Shown: positions 40,376 through 50,722, numbered from the stretch's first letter. The stretch: DNA of 64,000 bases from Symbiodinium natans (GCA_905221605.1 CAJNDS010002649.1:189001-253000), one strand, 5' to 3'. The notes: generated by a model from the letters alone, not told the origin. A program made the numbers and translations.

Positions 40376-40664
40376 CTTGCAAGCTTACCCTAAATCCTGA
40401 ACCCTAAACCCTAAACCCGAGGCCTTAAACCCTAAACCCTGAACCCTAAACCCTAAGCCCTAAGCCCTGAACCCTTCCACGTTCTTCACTCGGAAGCACT
40501 TTTTTCACGCCAGGCGTAGATGGGGCGAAGATGTTGTCCCGACCCAAACATGAAACTTTAACTTCCCCATAGTTCGAGAAGTTTATCAAGGCAAGCGGCT
40601 CCCTCACCCACGCAGTATCAAAGGCCAGCGCGAGCCGAATCTCTCATCTTCCAACTCTACCCAG

Positions 40665-40763
40665 AGACACCAATATCCCTTAACTAAGGAATATACCTTC
40701 AATTATAGTAAGATCCCTAATATGATTTAAGGTGTATTCCTTCCTTAAGGGGTATTGGAGTCT
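40665..40763. mobile_element. palindromic element (MITE-G)
   Basis: AGACACCAATATCCCTTAAC ... CTTAAGGGGTATTGGAGTCT: inverted ends of about 35 bp including AAGGAATATACC / GGTGTATTCCTT. Confidence 0.75.
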
Positions 40764-41191
40764 TTGGGCAGGCCGCAAGACCGGCAATTTCCAAATGGAA
40801 ACCCGAAACTCCAGCAATGCAAACATCTCTACAAACGCGAGCTGCAAGGCTGCACAATGACATCAGGGGCCAGATGCACAACATAGCACTGTGGGGGGGG
40901 GGGGGAATGGGTGCAATGACCTAAACCCTAAACCCTTTTTGAACCCAAACCCTTTTGCAACTGGGACTTGGGGAACCCCAAACCCTAAACCCCAAACCCC
41001 AAACCCTAAACCCTAAACCCTAAATCCCTAAACCCCAAATGCCCCAAAACCTAAACCTCAAACCCAGCCCTAAATCCCTGTTTGCTTAAAGCCCTACATG
41101 CCCTCGCTGCAAAACTGCGCCTTGAGGTGCGCCCTCAGGCGATGTCCTCGCGGGGTACCCATCCTCAACCCTGAGCGCTAAACATCTCCAG

Positions 41192-41353
41192 GCTTTAGGG
41201 TTTAGGTTTAGGGTTTAGGGTTTAGGGTTTAGGGTTTAGGGTTTAGGGTTTAGGGTTTAGGGTTAGGGTTTAGGGTTTAGGGTTTAGGGTTTAGGGTTTA
41301 GGGTTTAGAGTTTAGGGTTTAGGGTTTAGGGTTTAGGGTTTAGGGTTTAGGGC
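41192..41353 (+). repeat. long telomeric array, TTTAGGG
   Basis: About 160 bp, near-perfect. Confidence 0.95.
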
Positions 41354-41373
41354 TGTTGAAAGAACCCCAAGCC

Positions 41374-41649
41374 TTGGGATGTTCCCCCTTCTACCTAACA
41401 GTCCTTACTAGGGATTATAATAGGGGGGGGGGGGGTACTATGGTTGCTCCCAAACCTGACTGCTCTACGAGATGATTTAGGGATCAAGGATTTTAGGGTT
41501 CAGGGTTTAGGGTTTGGGGTTTAGGGCTTAGGGCTTAAGGCTTAGGGTTTAGGGTTTCGGGTAATCATTTATTGTCATTAATAGGGATGATAGTAGGCGG
41601 TACTATAAACCCTATTAGGGACTGTTAGTATAAAGGGGGTACATCCCAA
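41374..41649. mobile_element. MITE-A interrupted by telomeric sequence
   Basis: Left part (TTGGGATGTTCCCCCTTCTA ... TACTATGG, to about 41445) and right part (about 41574-41649, ending ACATCCCAA) are separated by about 130 bp of TTTAGGG-type sequence. The middle of the element (TAGGGATNATAGTAGG.. GTACTAT) is present on both sides. Confidence 0.75.
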
Positions 41650-41957
41650 CCCAAGCCGGGGGTCCTTGGCTGACCGGCATTGAGGACAAAGCAGTGATCG
41701 TAGCCATCACCTGGTGTCGTCCATTCCTAAAACGTCTTAAGACGTGAGCCCTTCAAAGCCGCTTTGACTCCAGGACCCAAAACCCTAAACCCCAAACCCG
41801 AAACCCCAAACCCTAACCCCAAACCCTAAACCCTCAACCCACAACCCAACGCCCGGCCGCAAGTCCCAAGTGCCGCGCTCTCTTTAAGCCCGGCTGCAGT
41901 AGATCAGCTGGGAGCTTGGAGCATCGATACCTGGGCTTTTGTGAAGCTACCCGCTGC

Positions 41958-42120
41958 GGTTAGGGTTTCGGGTTTAAGGTTTAGGGTTTAGAGTTTAGGG
42001 TTTAGGGTTTAGGGTTTAGGGTTTAGGGTTTAGGGTTTAGGGTTTAGGGTTTAGGGTTTAGGGTTTAGGGTTTAGGGTTTAGGGCGCAGGGTATAGGGTT
42101 CAGGGCTTAGGGTTTAGGGA
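41958..42120 (+). repeat. long telomeric array, TTTAGGG
   Basis: About 160 bp, near-perfect in the middle. Confidence 0.95.
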
Positions 42121-42222
42121 CTCTGCGGTTTGGTGCTTCGGCGCCTTGCTTGCCAGTCATGAACTCCGAACAGCCCCCGAGCCCTGCAAACTAAGAGCCC
42201 AATGTGGTTTGATACAAAACCC

Positions 42223-42252
42223 TAAACCCTAAACCCTAAACCCTAAACCCCA
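42223..42252 (-). repeat. telomeric array, CCCTAAA
   Basis: Left arm of the capsule around 42269-42335. Confidence 0.9.
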
Positions 42253-42268
42253 ACCGGCGGCGGAGCGC

Positions 42269-42335
42269 CGTCGCCAATGCGGCGCGGCTGGCGGAAGTCA
42301 AAGGGCGCGTCGCGGCCGACGGTGAGGTCGGCGAC
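42269..42335 (-). CDS. GALM: epimerase exon (PFDFR block)
   Basis: Acceptor CTCCAG|G, GC donor (GACG|GCGCTC), 67 nt. Reads VADLTVGRDAPFDFRQPRRI, then GD. Confidence 0.85.
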
Positions 42336-42375
42336 CTGGAGCTCGGTTTGAAGGGTGTTTTTTTGGGAGTTTTTT

Positions 42376-42560
42376 TGGGGTTTAGGGTTCATTAGGGTTT
42401 AGGGTTTAGGGTTTAGGGTTTTTGGGGAGTTTTTTTTAGGGTTTAGGGTTCATTAGGGTTTAGGGTTTATTGGGGTTTACTGGGGTTTATAGGGGTTTAG
42501 GAATTTAGGGTTGAGGGGCTTGGGGTTTAGGGTTTGTGGGCTTAAGGGTTGAGGGGTTTG
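42376..42560 (+). repeat. telomeric array, TTTAGGG with GTTTTTTTGGG inserts
   Basis: Contains a local duplication: AGTTTTTTT..GGGTTTAGGGTTCATTAGGG occurs twice (about 42370 and 42430). Confidence 0.85.
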
Positions 42561-42723
42561 GGGAGGGTTTAGGGGTTGTTTTGGGAGAAGCCAGCCACGG
42601 TGCGGGAACGATTTCAGAGGGCTTAGCCCTTCCCAGTGCCCCCCCCCACCACATCCGGAGAGCGGTGCTGCTGTGAACGTGGCTCTTTGCACGCTCCCTT
42701 GCGCCCCTGACACTCATGGGTTG

Positions 42724-42853
42724 CCTACTGACCCCCCTCTATGCTAACCCCCCTGGGGTTCCCCCCTTGAGTAACCTTGAATAGGCTTCATGGTCCCTAA
42801 CTAGGCTAAATTACGGAAAACCTAGAGAGGAAGCATAGAGGGGGGTAGTAGGG
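42724..42853. mobile_element. palindromic element (MITE-E)
   Basis: CCTACTGACCCCCCTCTATG ... AGCATAGAGGGGGGTAGTAGG, about 130 bp. Confidence 0.75.
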
Positions 42854-43046
42854 GAACCCATGAAACACGCTTCCGGAAAGCGGGGCTCTTCTTCGAACAC
42901 TGCTCTGGGTTTGGGGGGTTTGGAGGTTCGGGTGTGGCTTACCCAAGGCCCAAGAACACTCTAGGAGGATCTAGAAAGTAGAACCTCGAACTTAGCAACA
43001 CCTACTGTGGGGCAGTTGGTAATAATGCAGCTCCGGGGGCAGGCAC

Positions 43047-43068
43047 CATGCGCCCCGTTGGGATACAC
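43047..43068 (-). CDS. GALM: epimerase 22-nt micro-exon (IPTG)
   Basis: Acceptor GTGAG|G, GT donor (ATG|GTGCCT). Encodes CIPTGRM; the family's IPTG turn. Phase 2 in and 0 out match both neighbours. Confidence 0.8.
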
Positions 43069-43151
43069 CTCACACGAGTTCATGGAGGATTTGGGAGTAG
43101 GGTGGGGACTTCATTTGTGCGACAGTCAAAACTCCAGTTGTCGGGCCTGGG

Positions 43152-43262
43152 TCGCGCAATAGGGGGGATCGCTTTTGGTGTTCCCCGTCGCTCCACAGGG
43201 TTTTTGTTACGGGGTAAGGGGCATCGCTTCTCGGTGTTACTTGTCGCTCTACAGGGTTTTCG
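43152..43262. repeat. two tandem about 55-bp units
   Basis: Units sharing GGGG.ATCGCTT..GGTGTT...GTCGCTC.ACAGGGTTTT follow one another in an epimerase intron. Confidence 0.6.
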
Positions 43263-43516
43263 GACCTTCAACTGCCAATTTCCTCCGCTGGGAGGAAGTT
43301 TGCAGCTGAAGTCGCCGTTACCGCGGTCTTGACCCTCGCTCATTCAGCGTTTTTTTTGCGAGGGTGTGGGTGTAAGCCTTTGGCCCTGCACCAGTTCCGC
43401 CGCAAACATATCCCGAAAACCGCCAGCGAGCCCCTGTGAATCCGGCCTCGACCCTGTGGACGCCGCATGTCTTTCCAAGCCAAACAACCTCAACTGAAAA
43501 ATTAACGCAACAGGGC

Positions 43517-43560
43517 CTGTCATCCACGTGCACGACAGTGTCGGCGTGGATACTGACCAC
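43517..43560 (-). CDS. GALM: epimerase 44-nt exon
   Basis: Acceptor TAGCAG|G, GC donor (GACAG|GCCCTG). Reads VVSIHADTVVHVDD, the family's inner strand with AD and DD. Confidence 0.8.
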
Positions 43561-43699
43561 CTGCTAGCTTTCGCTTGTTCCACAGGGTCTAGGGTTTATG
43601 GAGCTTCGGGCTTCGCCAACGAAAGCCCAAGAAAAGGTGGACACGGAAAAATCCCTTTAGTCCTTGCATTCACCCCACCAACCCCTACACTGGAAACAG

Positions 43700-43964
43700 C
43701 TGGGATGATCCTCCTTATACTAAACAGCCCTTAAGAGGGATTATAGTGCCCCCACTTAAGGACCTACACCCTAAGCCATTTTCCCCAAACCCCCCCCCCC
43801 CTCAAAAAAAAAAAAAAAACGATATAGTTTCATGCTGTGAACCCCTTTTTTCAAGTCCTTCCCTTGAGTTGGGAGAGGTACTGGTCGGGGCGCCAAGCTG
43901 GATCCTATGAGAATCCCCACTAAGGAACTGTTGAGAGTCCCTAGTGTAAGGGGGAACATCCCAA
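43700..43964. mobile_element. MITE-A with a nested insert
   Basis: TGGGATGATCCTCCTTATAC ... GTGTAAGGGGGAACATCCCAA, 265 bp. The extra about 150 bp in the middle include a C-run followed by an A-run (43790-43820). Confidence 0.65.
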
Positions 43965-43989
43965 GGAAACAGCGCCATGGGCCCCCAGC

Positions 43990-44030
43990 ATGATCAAGGA
44001 TGTCAGGATGCCGAGCTTCACCGGAATGAC
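43990..44030 (-). CDS. GALM: epimerase 41-nt exon
   Basis: Acceptor CTTGGAG|G, GC donor (GATCAT|GCTGGG). Reads HSGEARHPDILDH; the DILDH motif follows YFNL in the family. Confidence 0.85.
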
Positions 44031-44039
44031 CTCCAAGAG

Positions 44040-44160
44040 TTCTACGGTCTAGGGTTTAGGGGGTAGGGTTAAGGGTTTAAGTTTAGGGTATAGGTTTTTT
44101 GTGGGTATAGGGTTTAGGGTTTATATAGGGTTTAGGGGTTAGGGTTTAGGGTAGGGTTTG
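44040..44160 (+). repeat. degenerate telomeric array, TTTAGGG
   Basis: Irregular GGGTTTA units; the last array before the LINE. Confidence 0.8.
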
Positions 44161-44353
44161 TTGTCTACCATGACCAGCTCCGACATTCCAAGGCTGCCCA
44201 AACAAAATGTCCGAGCCCCTCGAGGCTGTGGCGAGAAAAAAAGGAAAAACAGATCTCTGAGGCGCAAGAATTCTCGCGTCTCATCAGCACACCTTCGGAG
44301 ACCAAGCCCTCCCGCTTTTTAAGCGGTTTCGGGCTATTAGGGCTTCAGGCCAC

Positions 44354-44389
44354 CTTTCAAGTTGAAGTACGTGTGGTTGGTGAGGTTCA
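44354..44389 (-). CDS. GALM: epimerase NLTNH exon, 3' part (left of LINE)
   Basis: 44354-44371 encodes the end of the exon (TYFNLK, GT donor GAAAG|GTGGCC). 44372-44389 is the duplicated target site TGTGGTTGGTGAGGTTCA (plus strand), encoding NLTNH. Confidence 0.85.
44372..44389. repeat. LINE target-site duplication, left copy
   Basis: TGTGGTTGGTGAGGTTCA, identical to 52895-52912. Confidence 0.9.
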
Positions 44390-44447
44390 GACATTCGTCG
44401 CGGTCTGCTTGTGCAACTCTGTGCATCAAAGACCTCTCATGAAAACA

Positions 44448-44560
44448 TCACATAGGTGAACTGCATGGAAAGAAATCGCATAGGCGATCTGTATGACAAG
44501 GAAAACTCCAATATTGCAAACTGGAGCCTCCTCCCGAAATGAGGATGTCACATAGGTGAC
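44448..44560 (-). ncRNA. three LINE 3'-UTR hairpins with CTAT loops
   Basis: In LINE sense: GTCAC-CTAT-GTGAC (44547-44560), ATCGC-CTAT-GCGAT (44475-44488) and TCAC-CTAT-GTGA (44448-44459). The stems differ but stay paired and the loop is constant. Each is preceded by a similar purine/pyrimidine stretch. Likely recognition structures for the reverse transcriptase (inference). Confidence 0.75.
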
Positions 44561-44683
44561 CTTCATAGAAGAGAAAAAGCCATACATAGCCAAATGAATG
44601 CCTGCAAAAAGCCCATGTCAAGAAAAAGACAGGCTCCTCTCTCTTGACAGCTGAAATCCACCTGGGCCAGAGATGACCCAAAC

Positions 44684-47600
44684 CTACTTTGCACTCGAGG
44701 AAGCAGCCGCTGCAGAGTGACAGAGCTCATTCCGCCACAAAGACAATGCACCACGAGGAGTGCACCGACCACATCTAGAGCATTGAACTTTCGTGCCATC
44801 GTCTGTTGGCACCAAGTGGTGAAACGGTTTCCCAGCACGCTTGTTGAGCAAAGCACACTGATCATACAATTTGCGGAGCAAGGTTGCTTTCATTTGTCCA
44901 GTTGCATTCGTTGCAGCACGCCTATCGCATGTCTCTGTGACACCCATCGTCTTGTGCACCCTGATGCGTTCGTGGTTGGTCATCAGCTTCATTTGCTGCA
45001 CCACTGCTTCAGGATAGCTCTGACCAAGTTTCCAGCTGGAGCGACGGATGCTTGCAACAACTTCGCAAACAGTGGGCGCAGGCTGCGCAGGCTTCGCAGC
45101 ATCTTTGCGGACTTTCTTGTCGCTGCTCTCCTCAGCACCAGCCCGGGGCTGGGCGCTGGAAGCAGCCTCACCAAGTGACTCAGCCGGAGGAACCACCAGC
45201 TGCCGAACTGGAGGCTGCACAGACCCCACAGCATTGGCAACACAAGGCGGTGGTTGCTTCTTGTTCAAGCGCACTCGCTTTTGTTCGGCTTCAGGGACAG
45301 GAGCTGGAGGATGCCAGACCCGGCACTGCAGCTGTTGACGATGCACTCCGTTCTTGCCCGGGCCACAGGTACCATCCATGCAAGGATGCCAAAGGCTGAG
45401 CTGTCCATTTTGTGTTCGACTTGGTACCGGGGCCTTGTAACGCTCATCAGGATGCCATAGAAGATGCCCCTCTGTAAGAGCTGGCACCCAACTGTACGAG
45501 CCAATCGGCCTATTAGCCCTATCCAGTGGAAGATTCTGCTTCGCAATCCATCCAGCCAAAACGCGGCCAACCGTGAGCGGCTGCATGAGTTGAGGCCGCA
45601 CAGAGAGCCCAAGCGCCGCCGCAAAACCCATCGATCTCAGGATAACGGCCTTTCGTATAACCGAACCAGGGAAAAGAGAGTTCGGAAAACTGCAAGTCAC
45701 CCTGGCGATGACGTTGGCCATGCTTTGCGCGGCTTTTTTGAATGCTTCTGCTTGTTGGACAAGATTGGTAGGGTTCTGGTCCATTTTCCACATCCTGCAA
45801 CCTGTGGACAAGCTGAAATCAAGCACCAATTCAGCCCATGTAACATCGGCCACTGTTAACGGATTGTCGGCATCAGGAGTTGTGTACCACTTGAGGTGTC
45901 GGAAGTACCATTGCACCGCATGAAAAGCTTCCAGCCCATACAGCCAGAACTGCCGAAACTGCGGCGTAACTTGACGCCAGGTGACAGGTTGTGGCACTGC
46001 ATGGCTGTGTCCATCTTCATCACCTTCTCGAGGCCAAACATAATCAGGATAGATGTTGGAAAACTGCGCCGCCGGCAGAGCCTCAACAGCCATAGCCTGA
46101 TCCCTCTCAGCGCCCGGAGCAGCGCTTTCAGGAGGCGGCTCCGGAGGATCATTCACCTGGATGTCCTCCGCAGTGGCCGCTTTCTGCGCCTCCAGGATGT
46201 CGACACACATGATCTGTATAGCCCGCACCAGCTTGGCATACTGCTTGTACTGATCAGCAAGATCATCCGGAGGCTTGACGGAGTCAGCTGCAGCGGTGGC
46301 CAACCTGTCTGCTGCAGCATTGTACGCCGTGTGGAGCTGGTCTTGCCCAGAGCCCCCTCTGCCATGTGCCGCAACCTTGGTGAACTTGAAAAAGACGGAG
46401 CCTCCTTTGGCCTGCCACGCATTGGCTGCGTGCTCCAGGAGATCCGCATTTGCCAAGTCTTTGTAGGAGATGCCCTGCTCAATGCGTCTGAGACCGTCCA
46501 GCGTGGCCTTTCGATCGATCAGGATTTCAGTGGGCCTCCACGCCGTCCTGATGATGTGGAGAGCTGCCGCAATCTCAGCACGAGCAGCGTCACGGACAAC
46601 TCCCATCAAAGGAAAGCTTCTGTTGCAACTGTGGTCCTTGCCATAGTACATCCCACATCCAGCAGATCGTAGCTTTGGAAACTGTGCATGCCGACACGCC
46701 CCGTCCGACGCAGTGAGAAGGAAGCCATCGCGAATGACTTCACATTCCGCATCGCCAGGTTCTGTAGCATGTGCAGCGCCATCTGTCGTTTCTGGGGTAT
46801 AGCTTTGTACAAACCAATCCTCAGCCTCAGTATGCACGGGAGCAACGCCGCAGTGAGCCAAACATCCATGCATGAACCACCGCTGCTGTTCTGTAGTGAT
46901 GGACTTCACGTACTGCCGCAAGCTTTCCCATCGCGGGCAGGTCCAGAAAAGATGCCAGCCATCCTCTTCTTCATGCCGATCACAGAAAGTGCACCACGGC
47001 GTTTCAACCACCTTGGCCCGATGCAGCCGTTGGCGTGTGTAGAGGGCACCCCCCAAACATCGGCGTAGAATCCCAATCCGCAAAGGAGTTGTGACATTGG
47101 GGTTGCGCTCCCAAGTGCGCAACAAGGCAACCGTGATGTCATAGTCAACGCCCGCATGCTGGCCAACGTTGTCCTTTCTGTGAGTCCCGTTTGCAATCTT
47201 GTCGCGTCTGTAGGATTCCCGCAACTGATGCTCGAAGATGTTTTTTGCCAAACCACATTGTAATGGAACATCACCGGGTCGCTGAAAAACATCATACTGA
47301 GACCAGGTCCATCCCAAATCCCGCGCAACAACGTCAAGTCTGTGCAAAATACCACCGGTGACCACTTCGGGGCACTGCTGCTTGAGCGCCCATGCGTGTT
47401 GTAGTTTGGATCTGGTATGCTCGTCTCGAACAATCTGGCGTCGCCATAGGCGTAGGGGTTCATGATGCTCTATGGCCTCAACATCGAAACGATGACCTTT
47501 GAAGAGAATCGCCAAGGTAATGGCCATGTTTGGCCACATATTGTCGCAATTCCACAAGGTCTGACGCAACAATGCCATGTACTCCTTCTTGGCCTTGTCG

Positions 47601-50600
47601 GAGTATCCCCCTTGTTCTGTGCCAAAAGCTATGGCCGCGGAGGCAAAAATGTCCACCAAGTAGCCGCGAACCTGCGGAGTGCCGGGTACACTTCGTATTC
47701 GGCGCATGACCGTGATGAGCCGCTGAAGTCTCTCATCTTGCTTGTCCTCTGGGAAATCACCGCCAAAAGAGAGAAAAGCACCCAGCAGCTTGCCATAGTC
47801 TGCTACCGTGAGCGGTTGCCCATACAGGTTTTGCTGCTGCAAGTGTGCTTTGAGCTCTTCCCCAATTGCAAAAGCGATGGACTTCTCTCCATTCAGCAAT
47901 CCGCCAGTGTACTCATCGAACTCTATGGTTGCAGCCAAAGCCGTATCAAGAGTCTCCTGGTCTGGCCCCGTTGTGCTGGAGTCATCATAGAAGGAATACG
48001 TCACTGCTAATGGGGCACAAGAGGCCAGATCGCGATGCCAAACAGCCATATGCATGAGTATGCTGAGTATGCTCCAAGAGCATCCTTGGGGCAAAGCATT
48101 CGTGGCTTGAAACACACGTCCGCAGAACTTGCCGATTTTGAGAAACCTCTTGGTTTGACGACAGAGCCGATTCATGGCAATCCGCACGCCCTCTGGAGCT
48201 TGAAAAACTCCCGCCAATCCATCTGTGATGTCAAAGGTGAGGCGATCAAAGCACTTTTCCCTGTCGAAGAGGAATCCCCCAATCGGGCGACCTTCTAGTT
48301 GAGCGACCTCAACATCCAAAGAGAGCATGATGGAGATGTCATGCGTGGATCCACCTGCTCTGGCTCCACGCATATTATCTGGCATCCATTGTTCTCTCCA
48401 CGACTGCATGTGACGGAAACGCAGTGAACTCCAACAACGGTAGAGTATGCCAAACACTGAGATAGGGCGCTGCTTTCCAGGTTTGGAGACGTCCCCCTTC
48501 GGCATCAAGCCTATTTGCGCATACGTGAGGCTCTTGGGCCATTGCATGCCTTGCTCGATGGCATCAAAGAAGTCCGCAACAATTTCCCATAAGAAGAGCG
48601 GCAGCCGTTGCAGCTCACCCGCTCTCCACCCATCCACGCCCTTTCCAGCATGTAGTGGCAACTTGTGAACCTGTGCCTTCCAATCTCTGGCAGTGATTTT
48701 AGGCAGTTTGCAAGGCGGGCACGCAGGGAAAGTGTGCCCATATCGCTGCTGAAAGGCTTCCCAAGTGGGCGGCGTATCATGAGAGTACAGGTTGAAGAGC
48801 TTAACCCAGAAATCCTCAAGAGACAGAAGCATATCAGGAACTGCTGACTTGACCCCGTCCTCCGCAATCACGTGTGTGATAGGTCGTTGTTCTCGTTGGC
48901 GAACCCATTTGCACAAGACACTGCGGTCATTCCGGAAAGATTTTCGCAAAGACTCCCGCCACTTTTGGACTCGACCTTGTGCTTGCCGCTTGGCTTCCCA
49001 GTCGAATCGTCTGGCAAGAGCATCAACTATGGCCTGCATATCCTGGATTGCTGGTTCGGCGTCCGTCCACCACCTGTCCCAATCTGCTTCAAGCAAACCA
49101 CGACCCTTGCGGCAGAAACTTCTCCATGCCTCAACGCGCTGTCTGTAGTCAGCCCCGGAAATAGGTCTGCCTTCCGTGTGCCAACGAACATGTCGGCGGG
49201 ACTGGGCTAGATAAGACCGGCCCTGCTGTAGAAGCTTCTGAAGTTGTCTCAAATGCATGGTTTGAGCTCCCCCGTTGATGTTTTCCCTCGGCGCCCTCGA
49301 GCTGAACTGGTCAAACCTTGGAGGTTGGCCACGACCCAGCGACCAAGTGCATGGCAGCTCCTCTGCCAGAGCTTCGAGAAAGCATTCCAAACCATGATTT
49401 AGCAATTGCCATGCTCTATCAGCCCGACCCAGTTGTAGTGCATCCCGATATGGAGCCTCTAAGGGTTGCCAAGTGCGTTGGCCCATTTCTTCAAGGGTGG
49501 CATCGTCATACTGGGGCATCTTCTTCAAGGGAAAGGGCCTAGGCTGACGCAGCGTGTACCCTTCCTCTCGAAAAGCTGTAAAATTGAACTCCGCCTCAAG
49601 CACAAGGTGGCCTGGAAGGCCAGCATCCCTGACCAGCCGAAAATCACGCAATGCACTGAGCGCTGTAGAGTTAACCAAAATGTAGTCAATTCGGGTAGCG
49701 CCCGGTATTGCTGCATGTTTGTCCCACTGAGGGTCTTGGCAATACGTGGGAGCCAATCCTCCAGCATGACCAAAAACCTCACCCGCATCATGCCATCTGG
49801 ACGTAGACAACGCAGTGACAAGGGTAGGTGACTTATCGACCTGAATGTTTGCGTCCATACCGATGATGAAGGGCACATCCCCGTATCTAGAGGCCACCTC
49901 AAACACTTGCTGCAACATGCGTTCGTTACACTCAAAATGCTGATCTCGCCGATGCGGGCTTCCACCTCCAGCAAGACCATAGAAGCTGGCAACCATGATG
50001 GAGCGATTCCTGGCCAAAGGGACTCGTGCCAGCGCAAACCGCTGCCGCTCCCAAAGATTGCGGTCCGCATCATATGAGGTATCATGTGCCAGTGTAGACT
50101 GCGTGGGCAACCGTGACATGATGGAAACTCCTCCATGTCGACCGTTCCAAATAGTGGGCTTGATGTATCGCTGTCCTCCCTCCTGGAGTTCCTGGGAACT
50201 TTGAACCGGAACTGGGGCTCCATGAAGTAAGTGGCGACCTGCGCTCCTTGCAGTGGTAGTGGCTTGCTGTTGTGCCACTGCGGTGAGCCGACTTTCTTGC
50301 ATTAGTACCACATCTGCATTCCATGACAGCAACTCCGGAGCATGTGGTCTCCAAGCTGTGATGTTGCAACTGCGAATTACAAATTTGCTCTCCACCGGGA
50401 CGTTGGGCGCCTCCGATGGTATCACTTGCGGCAGGCCTGCATCATAACAGCTTCGGCTTGATGTCTCCCTGCTTTGTTCCCCTTGGCGAGATCCATGAGA
50501 AAGATCTCCCGACCCCAATGCGATGTCACTCCTAACCCGGGAGTTTGTGTCCTGGGATATCAAAGGTGTAACCCGACCACTCTGCTGCCCATGTACTCGC

Positions 50601-50647
50601 CAGGCCGTCTGAGATGTTGCCATCACTCGGCCCAGGTCACCAAACAT
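44684..50647 (-). CDS. LINE ORF2: endonuclease, reverse transcriptase, RNase H
   Basis: 1987 residues from a true ATG. An APE-like endonuclease spans about 89-355 (N95, E118, D265/N267, D321, H347); the usual SDH end is PGH, so the Asp is missing. The reverse transcriptase spans about 705-960: LMPKGD, motif A LFDREKCFDRL (D795), motif B LPQGCSWSIL, motif C FYDDSS (D888, D889). A zinc knuckle is C1219-C1222-H1232-C1237. RNase H spans about 1309-1455 with D1315, E1358, D1378, H1428 and D1447. A C-terminal extension of about 530 residues follows, with aromatic-rich FRHLKW and WHPDERY segments and a Cys cluster at 1956-1976. It catalyses target-primed reverse transcription. It lies in the same frame as ORF1, 75 nt after it. 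Confidence 0.92.
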   Translation of the reverse strand: MFGDLGRVMATSQTAWRVHGQQSGRVTPLISQDTNSRVRSDIALGSGDLSHGSRQGEQSRETSSRSCYDAGLPQVIPSEAPNVPVESKFVIRSCNITAWRPHAPELLSWNADVVLMQESRLTAVAQQQATTTARSAGRHLLHGAPVPVQSSQELQEGGQRYIKPTIWNGRHGGVSIMSRLPTQSTLAHDTSYDADRNLWERQRFALARVPLARNRSIMVASFYGLAGGGSPHRRDQHFECNERMLQQVFEVASRYGDVPFIIGMDANIQVDKSPTLVTALSTSRWHDAGEVFGHAGGLAPTYCQDPQWDKHAAIPGATRIDYILVNSTALSALRDFRLVRDAGLPGHLVLEAEFNFTAFREEGYTLRQPRPFPLKKMPQYDDATLEEMGQRTWQPLEAPYRDALQLGRADRAWQLLNHGLECFLEALAEELPCTWSLGRGQPPRFDQFSSRAPRENINGGAQTMHLRQLQKLLQQGRSYLAQSRRHVRWHTEGRPISGADYRQRVEAWRSFCRKGRGLLEADWDRWWTDAEPAIQDMQAIVDALARRFDWEAKRQAQGRVQKWRESLRKSFRNDRSVLCKWVRQREQRPITHVIAEDGVKSAVPDMLLSLEDFWVKLFNLYSHDTPPTWEAFQQRYGHTFPACPPCKLPKITARDWKAQVHKLPLHAGKGVDGWRAGELQRLPLFLWEIVADFFDAIEQGMQWPKSLTYAQIGLMPKGDVSKPGKQRPISVFGILYRCWSSLRFRHMQSWREQWMPDNMRGARAGGSTHDISIMLSLDVEVAQLEGRPIGGFLFDREKCFDRLTFDITDGLAGVFQAPEGVRIAMNRLCRQTKRFLKIGKFCGRVFQATNALPQGCSWSILSILMHMAVWHRDLASCAPLAVTYSFYDDSSTTGPDQETLDTALAATIEFDEYTGGLLNGEKSIAFAIGEELKAHLQQQNLYGQPLTVADYGKLLGAFLSFGGDFPEDKQDERLQRLITVMRRIRSVPGTPQVRGYLVDIFASAAIAFGTEQGGYSDKAKKEYMALLRQTLWNCDNMWPNMAITLAILFKGHRFDVEAIEHHEPLRLWRRQIVRDEHTRSKLQHAWALKQQCPEVVTGGILHRLDVVARDLGWTWSQYDVFQRPGDVPLQCGLAKNIFEHQLRESYRRDKIANGTHRKDNVGQHAGVDYDITVALLRTWERNPNVTTPLRIGILRRCLGGALYTRQRLHRAKVVETPWCTFCDRHEEEDGWHLFWTCPRWESLRQYVKSITTEQQRWFMHGCLAHCGVAPVHTEAEDWFVQSYTPETTDGAAHATEPGDAECEVIRDGFLLTASDGACRHAQFPKLRSAGCGMYYGKDHSCNRSFPLMGVVRDAARAEIAAALHIIRTAWRPTEILIDRKATLDGLRRIEQGISYKDLANADLLEHAANAWQAKGGSVFFKFTKVAAHGRGGSGQDQLHTAYNAAADRLATAAADSVKPPDDLADQYKQYAKLVRAIQIMCVDILEAQKAATAEDIQVNDPPEPPPESAAPGAERDQAMAVEALPAAQFSNIYPDYVWPREGDEDGHSHAVPQPVTWRQVTPQFRQFWLYGLEAFHAVQWYFRHLKWYTTPDADNPLTVADVTWAELVLDFSLSTGCRMWKMDQNPTNLVQQAEAFKKAAQSMANVIARVTCSFPNSLFPGSVIRKAVILRSMGFAAALGLSVRPQLMQPLTVGRVLAGWIAKQNLPLDRANRPIGSYSWVPALTEGHLLWHPDERYKAPVPSRTQNGQLSLWHPCMDGTCGPGKNGVHRQQLQCRVWHPPAPVPEAEQKRVRLNKKQPPPCVANAVGSVQPPVRQLVVPPAESLGEAASSAQPRAGAEESSDKKVRKDAAKPAQPAPTVCEVVASIRRSSWKLGQSYPEAVVQQMKLMTNHERIRVHKTMGVTETCDRRAATNATGQMKATLLRKLYDQCALLNKRAGKPFHHLVPTDDGTKVQCSRCGRCTPRGALSLWRNELCHSAAAASSSAK

Positions 50648-50722
50648 AGTAAGCAGAATGACAAACCAAAGGCAAATAGCTCTGCGAGGTCGGCGGTGTC
50701 CCCTTGCCGAAGCCCCCCCGCT

